From Paractinoplanes rishiriensis (GTDB lineage: Bacteria; Actinomycetota; Actinomycetes; Mycobacteriales; Micromonosporaceae): a DNA stretch of 64,000 bases. Below the pieces are notes generated by a model that saw only the letters and a program-made list of their open reading frames with translations, searched no databases and was not told the origin of the DNA. Within the stretch, counting starts at the first letter, position 1, and each line of letters opens with the position of its first letter. The stretch spans positions 62,001 through 126,000 of the forward strand of contig NZ_BOMV01000005.1 in the NCBI RefSeq assembly GCF_016862375.1, in the 5' to 3' direction. The translations under genes and the position numbers were made by a program. Shown here piece by piece: positions 61,950-64,000 of the stretch.

Positions 61950-61963
61950 CCGAAAAGTTTCGG
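61950..61963. promoter_or_regulatory. second operator CCGAAAAGTTTCGG
   Basis: Arms CCGAAA and TTTCGG around AG, 89 bp from the copy at 61861-61874 and of the same CGAAA/TTTCG type. Two such sites so close together are unlikely by chance and suggest cooperative repression or looping. Confidence 0.5.
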
Positions 61964-62341
61964 TCCAGTCTCAACGGCTGTTCTCGCATGGCTTCCCGGA
62001 GGGAAGCCGATTCGGCTCAGTTCGGCTTGCCGCCGGGTCCGTCGATGGGCCGCAAAGACCGAGAGGCCGGGCAGTTCGGCGAATGTCCGCAGCAGGTTGA
62101 GATGGTGAAGTTCTGATCCAAACGGGAGCACGCGGTGCGCGACGGGCGCACGAGCGCGAGCACCCGGTCGGACGGCTCCACGCCCAGGACTCCAGTCTGG
62201 CCGTGATCGCCGGGCCGCAAGGTTGACGGGCCACCGTCTCCGGTGTCGGGTTCGTGCTCAGTGGTGTCGGATTTCTGCCGATCTAGGTAGTGAGCCCTGG
62301 CCAGGGTTTGGTGTCTGCCAACAGCGGTGAGGGTGGTTCGG

Positions 62342-63976
62342 ATGGTGACAGTCGGCGGCGACGCGGCGGGCGGGCGTGAGCGGAGCCGTTGGTGGGATGA
62401 CCTGCCGGTGCTCACGAAGATCTTGTGTGCGGTGTTCGTCGCCGCCCTCGCGGCCGCGGTCGCCGGTGGGGTCGGGATCGTCAAACTCGCCGCGGTCGAC
62501 GAGGTCGGGGGTGGGATTTACGAACGCAACCTGTTGCCGGTGAGCCTGCTGGCACAGGTCGACGGCAACTCGAACGAGGTCCGAGCGACCGTCCTGCGGC
62601 ACGTGATCAGCACCAACCCGGCCGAAATGCAGGAACGCGAGGAGGAGATCACCGAGTTCCGCAGCCACCTCGACGGGTTGTGGGATCAGTACACGGCGGA
62701 GCACGGCAGCGCCGAGGAGCAAGCCGCGCGGGAGCAGTTCGAGGCGGCGCTGGCCGGCATGTACACGGTTGCGGATGAAGACCTCCTGCCGCTGAGCCGG
62801 GCTCAGAAGGTCGCGCAGGCCGCCACGGCCGAAAACGAGCGCTTCGATCCCGCGTTCGACAGGGTAAGTGAGACGTTGGACGCTCTGAACGGGATAGAGA
62901 CGGCGCAGGCCACCGCAGCCGCCGATCTGGCGCAGAAGACGTTCCAGAACGCCCGCACCCTGCTCATCTTGGTCCTGGTCATCGGTTTGACGCTGGCCAT
63001 CGCCGCCGGGGCCTACGTGGGACGGTCGATCAGTAGGCCGCTCGGGCGGGTCGTGGCGGTGCTGCGCCGAGTCGAACAAGGAGACCTGACCGCGGTGGCC
63101 AACGTGCACAGCCGTGACGAGGTAGGCCAGCTCGGTACCGCGCTGAACAGCACCACCACCCGGCTGCGGGAGGTCATCGGCGGGCGGATGTCGCAAACCG
63201 CGGTCGGTCTGTCCGCCGCGGCGGAGGAACTGTCGGCGGTCGCCGCGCAGCTGCAGGCCGGTGCGGCCGACGCGTCGTCACAGGCCGGCTCGGCATCACA
63301 TGCCTCGGAGGAGGTCAACGTCGGGGTGCAGACCATCGCCGCCGGCGCCGAGCAGATGAGCGCGTCGATCAGTGAGATCGCCTCGAACGCGGGGCAGGCG
63401 GCGCAGGTCGCCCAGACGGGCATGGCCGTCGCGGAGCGCACCACCGCTCAGGTCGCCGAACTCGGTGCGGCCAGCGCGGAGGTCGGTGACGTGGTCAAGC
63501 TGATCACCAGCATCGCGGAGCAGACGAACCTCCTCGCTCTCAACGCCACCATCGAAGCCGCCCGCGCGGGAGAACTCGGTAAGGGCTTCGCCGTCGTCGC
63601 CGGGGAGGTCAAGGAGCTGTCTCAGCAGACCGCGAAGGCGACCGAGGAGATCACCGCCCGGATCGGCGCGATCCAGGGGTCCAGTAGCTCCGCGGCCGTC
63701 GCGATCGGGGAGATCACCGAAGTGATCCGGCAGATCGGCGATTACACCACCACGATCGCGTCCGCAGTCGAGGAACAGACCGCCACCACGCAGGAGATGA
63801 GCCGCTCAGTGGCCGACGCCGCCACCAACAGCGGTGAAGTGGCACAGACCGTGTCCGGCGTGGCCAACGGCGCCGCCGCGACCGCGGAGGGCGCCAAAGC
63901 CACCCAGCAGGCCGCCACCGAACTGACCCGCCTGGCCAGCGACCTCACCACCATCGTGGGCAGCTTCCGCCACTGA
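62342..63976 (+). CDS. methyl-accepting chemotaxis protein (4HB-HAMP-MCP)
   Basis: 544 residues. A membrane helix (~25-48), a helical extracytoplasmic four-helix-bundle sensor (~50-205), a second helix (~208-228), HAMP (~228-282) and the MCP signalling domain with tip [29 protein letters not shown]. It signals to CheA/CheW. ATG 62342 is supported by GAGGG at 8 bp; a GTG five codons upstream is weaker. No C-terminal CheR-binding pentapeptide is seen. No other che gene is nearby. A classical topology, unlike the polytopic receptor at 4421-5713. Confidence 0.95.
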   Translation: MVTVGGDAAGGRERSRWWDDLPVLTKILCAVFVAALAAAVAGGVGIVKLAAVDEVGGGIYERNLLPVSLLAQVDGNSNEVRATVLRHVISTNPAEMQEREEEITEFRSHLDGLWDQYTAEHGSAEEQAAREQFEAALAGMYTVADEDLLPLSRAQKVAQAATAENERFDPAFDRVSETLDALNGIETAQATAAADLAQKTFQNARTLLILVLVIGLTLAIAAGAYVGRSISRPLGRVVAVLRRVEQGDLTAVANVHSRDEVGQLGTALNSTTTRLREVIGGRMSQTAVGLSAAAEELSAVAAQLQAGAADASSQAGSASHASEEVNVGVQTIAAGAEQMSASISEIASNAGQAAQVAQTGMAVAERTTAQVAELGAASAEVGDVVKLITSIAEQTNLLALNATIEAARAGELGKGFAVVAGEVKELSQQTAKATEEITARIGAIQGSSSSAAVAIGEITEVIRQIGDYTTTIASAVEEQTATTQEMSRSVADAATNSGEVAQTVSGVANGAAATAEGAKATQQAATELTRLASDLTTIVGSFRH

Positions 63977-64000
63977 CACACTCTGTGGCACCACGACGCA

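Larger units (their letters stand above)
61765..62341. other. 577-bp divergent intergenic region rich in inverted repeats
   Basis: No intact gene is seen. It holds the two CGAAA-type operators, TTGATCGATCAA (61831-61842), a perfect 8-bp hairpin GGCTTCCC-gga-GGGAAGCC (61990-62008) and CCCTGGCCAGGG (62295-62306) near the chemoreceptor start. A minus-strand segment around 62060-62200 reads protein-like (L-L-R-T-F-A-E-L-P-G-L-S-V-F-A-A-H) but lacks a start and a recognisable family. It may be gene debris. Confidence 0.5.

Noticed and set aside
62060..62260. Possible minus-strand gene fragment with L-L-R-T-F-A-E-L-P-G-L-S-V-F
   Set aside because: No start, no family recognised and frames break within a short distance; recorded only as possible debris.
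1..64000. CRISPR arrays, rRNA, tRNA, insertion sequences, prophage
   Set aside because: No regularly spaced repeats, no tRNA cloverleaf or rRNA conserved stretch noticed, and no transposase or integrase among the translated frames. Detection of tRNAs by eye is imperfect; a covariance-model scan would settle it.

Overview
The window reads as chromosomal DNA of a high-GC actinomycete. Third codon positions are almost always G or C, GTG starts are frequent, and genes typical of Micromonosporaceae/Streptomyces-type genomes are dense. These include an XRE-DUF5753 regulator, a LAL-type LuxR giant regulator, an AfsR/SARP regulator, LLM-class flavin/F420 enzymes, a type VII secretion (EspC/WXG) pair, a DivIVA protein and secreted polysaccharide-degrading enzymes. 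An Actinoplanes-like member of Micromonosporaceae is my best guess, by inference only. I see no rRNA, tRNA, CRISPR array, phage or insertion sequence.

Layout. 1-1.0 kb: a WXG-motif protein running off the left edge and its EspC-like partner. 1-7.4 kb: CocE-type hydrolase, a frameshifted ArsR-type regulator, an alpha/beta-hydrolase lacking its nucleophile serine, a chemoreceptor, arylamine N-acetyltransferase and an XRE regulator. 7.6-10.5 kb: a probable sulfonate-sulfur module (TauD-like dioxygenase, SsuD-like monooxygenase, nitroreductase) with an inverted repeat in its divergent promoter. 10.4-13.8 kb: cell-wall genes (YdcF/DUF218, a PGRP-DUF1906 fusion, a VanY-like protein). 13.9-18.0 kb: a LAL regulator divergent from an orphan nucleotidyltransferase-fold protein, with two CTAG-centred palindromes between them. 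18.7-21.7 kb: pntAB transhydrogenase with a strong hairpin at its end. 21.7-30.8 kb: a 1691-residue secreted fibronectin-III/propeller protein, an AfsR-like regulator and an XRE-TPR regulator. 30.9-33.4 kb: a PepSY protein and a divergent two-component pair.

33.4-42.3 kb holds a propeller protein, an LLM oxidoreductase, an intact PL1 pectate lyase, the wreck of a PL3 pectate lyase, a GH18-like protein with two chitin-binding modules and a membrane glycosyltransferase. Both pectate lyase loci carry an AAGCGCTT-centred palindrome of the LacI-family type, so they look like one sugar-responsive regulon of which one member has decayed. 41.6-47.7 kb: TetR regulator and membrane protein sharing one operator/promoter, SRPBCC protein with AraC regulator, diguanylate cyclase, DivIVA protein and methyltransferase. 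47.7-50.7 kb: a tightly coupled DUF418-histidine kinase-response regulator operon. 50.9-54.4 kb: glutaminase, cation/proton antiporter, a 31-residue membrane peptide and a peptidoglycan-binding lipoprotein. 54.7-55.0 kb: remnant of a serine hydrolase (beta-lactamase family).

55.2-64 kb: membrane-anchored CBM2-like protein, a compact permease-LLM oxidoreductase-P450 operon, a winged-helix regulator coupled to a membrane protein with a clean operator, an unidentified secreted protein preceded by two CGAAA-type operators, and a second chemoreceptor.

No obviously new multi-gene system stands out. The most promising leads are the nucleotidyltransferase-like orphan with its LAL regulator, the secreted unknown with BxlR-type operators, the permease-LLM-P450 operon and the two pseudogenes caught in decay.
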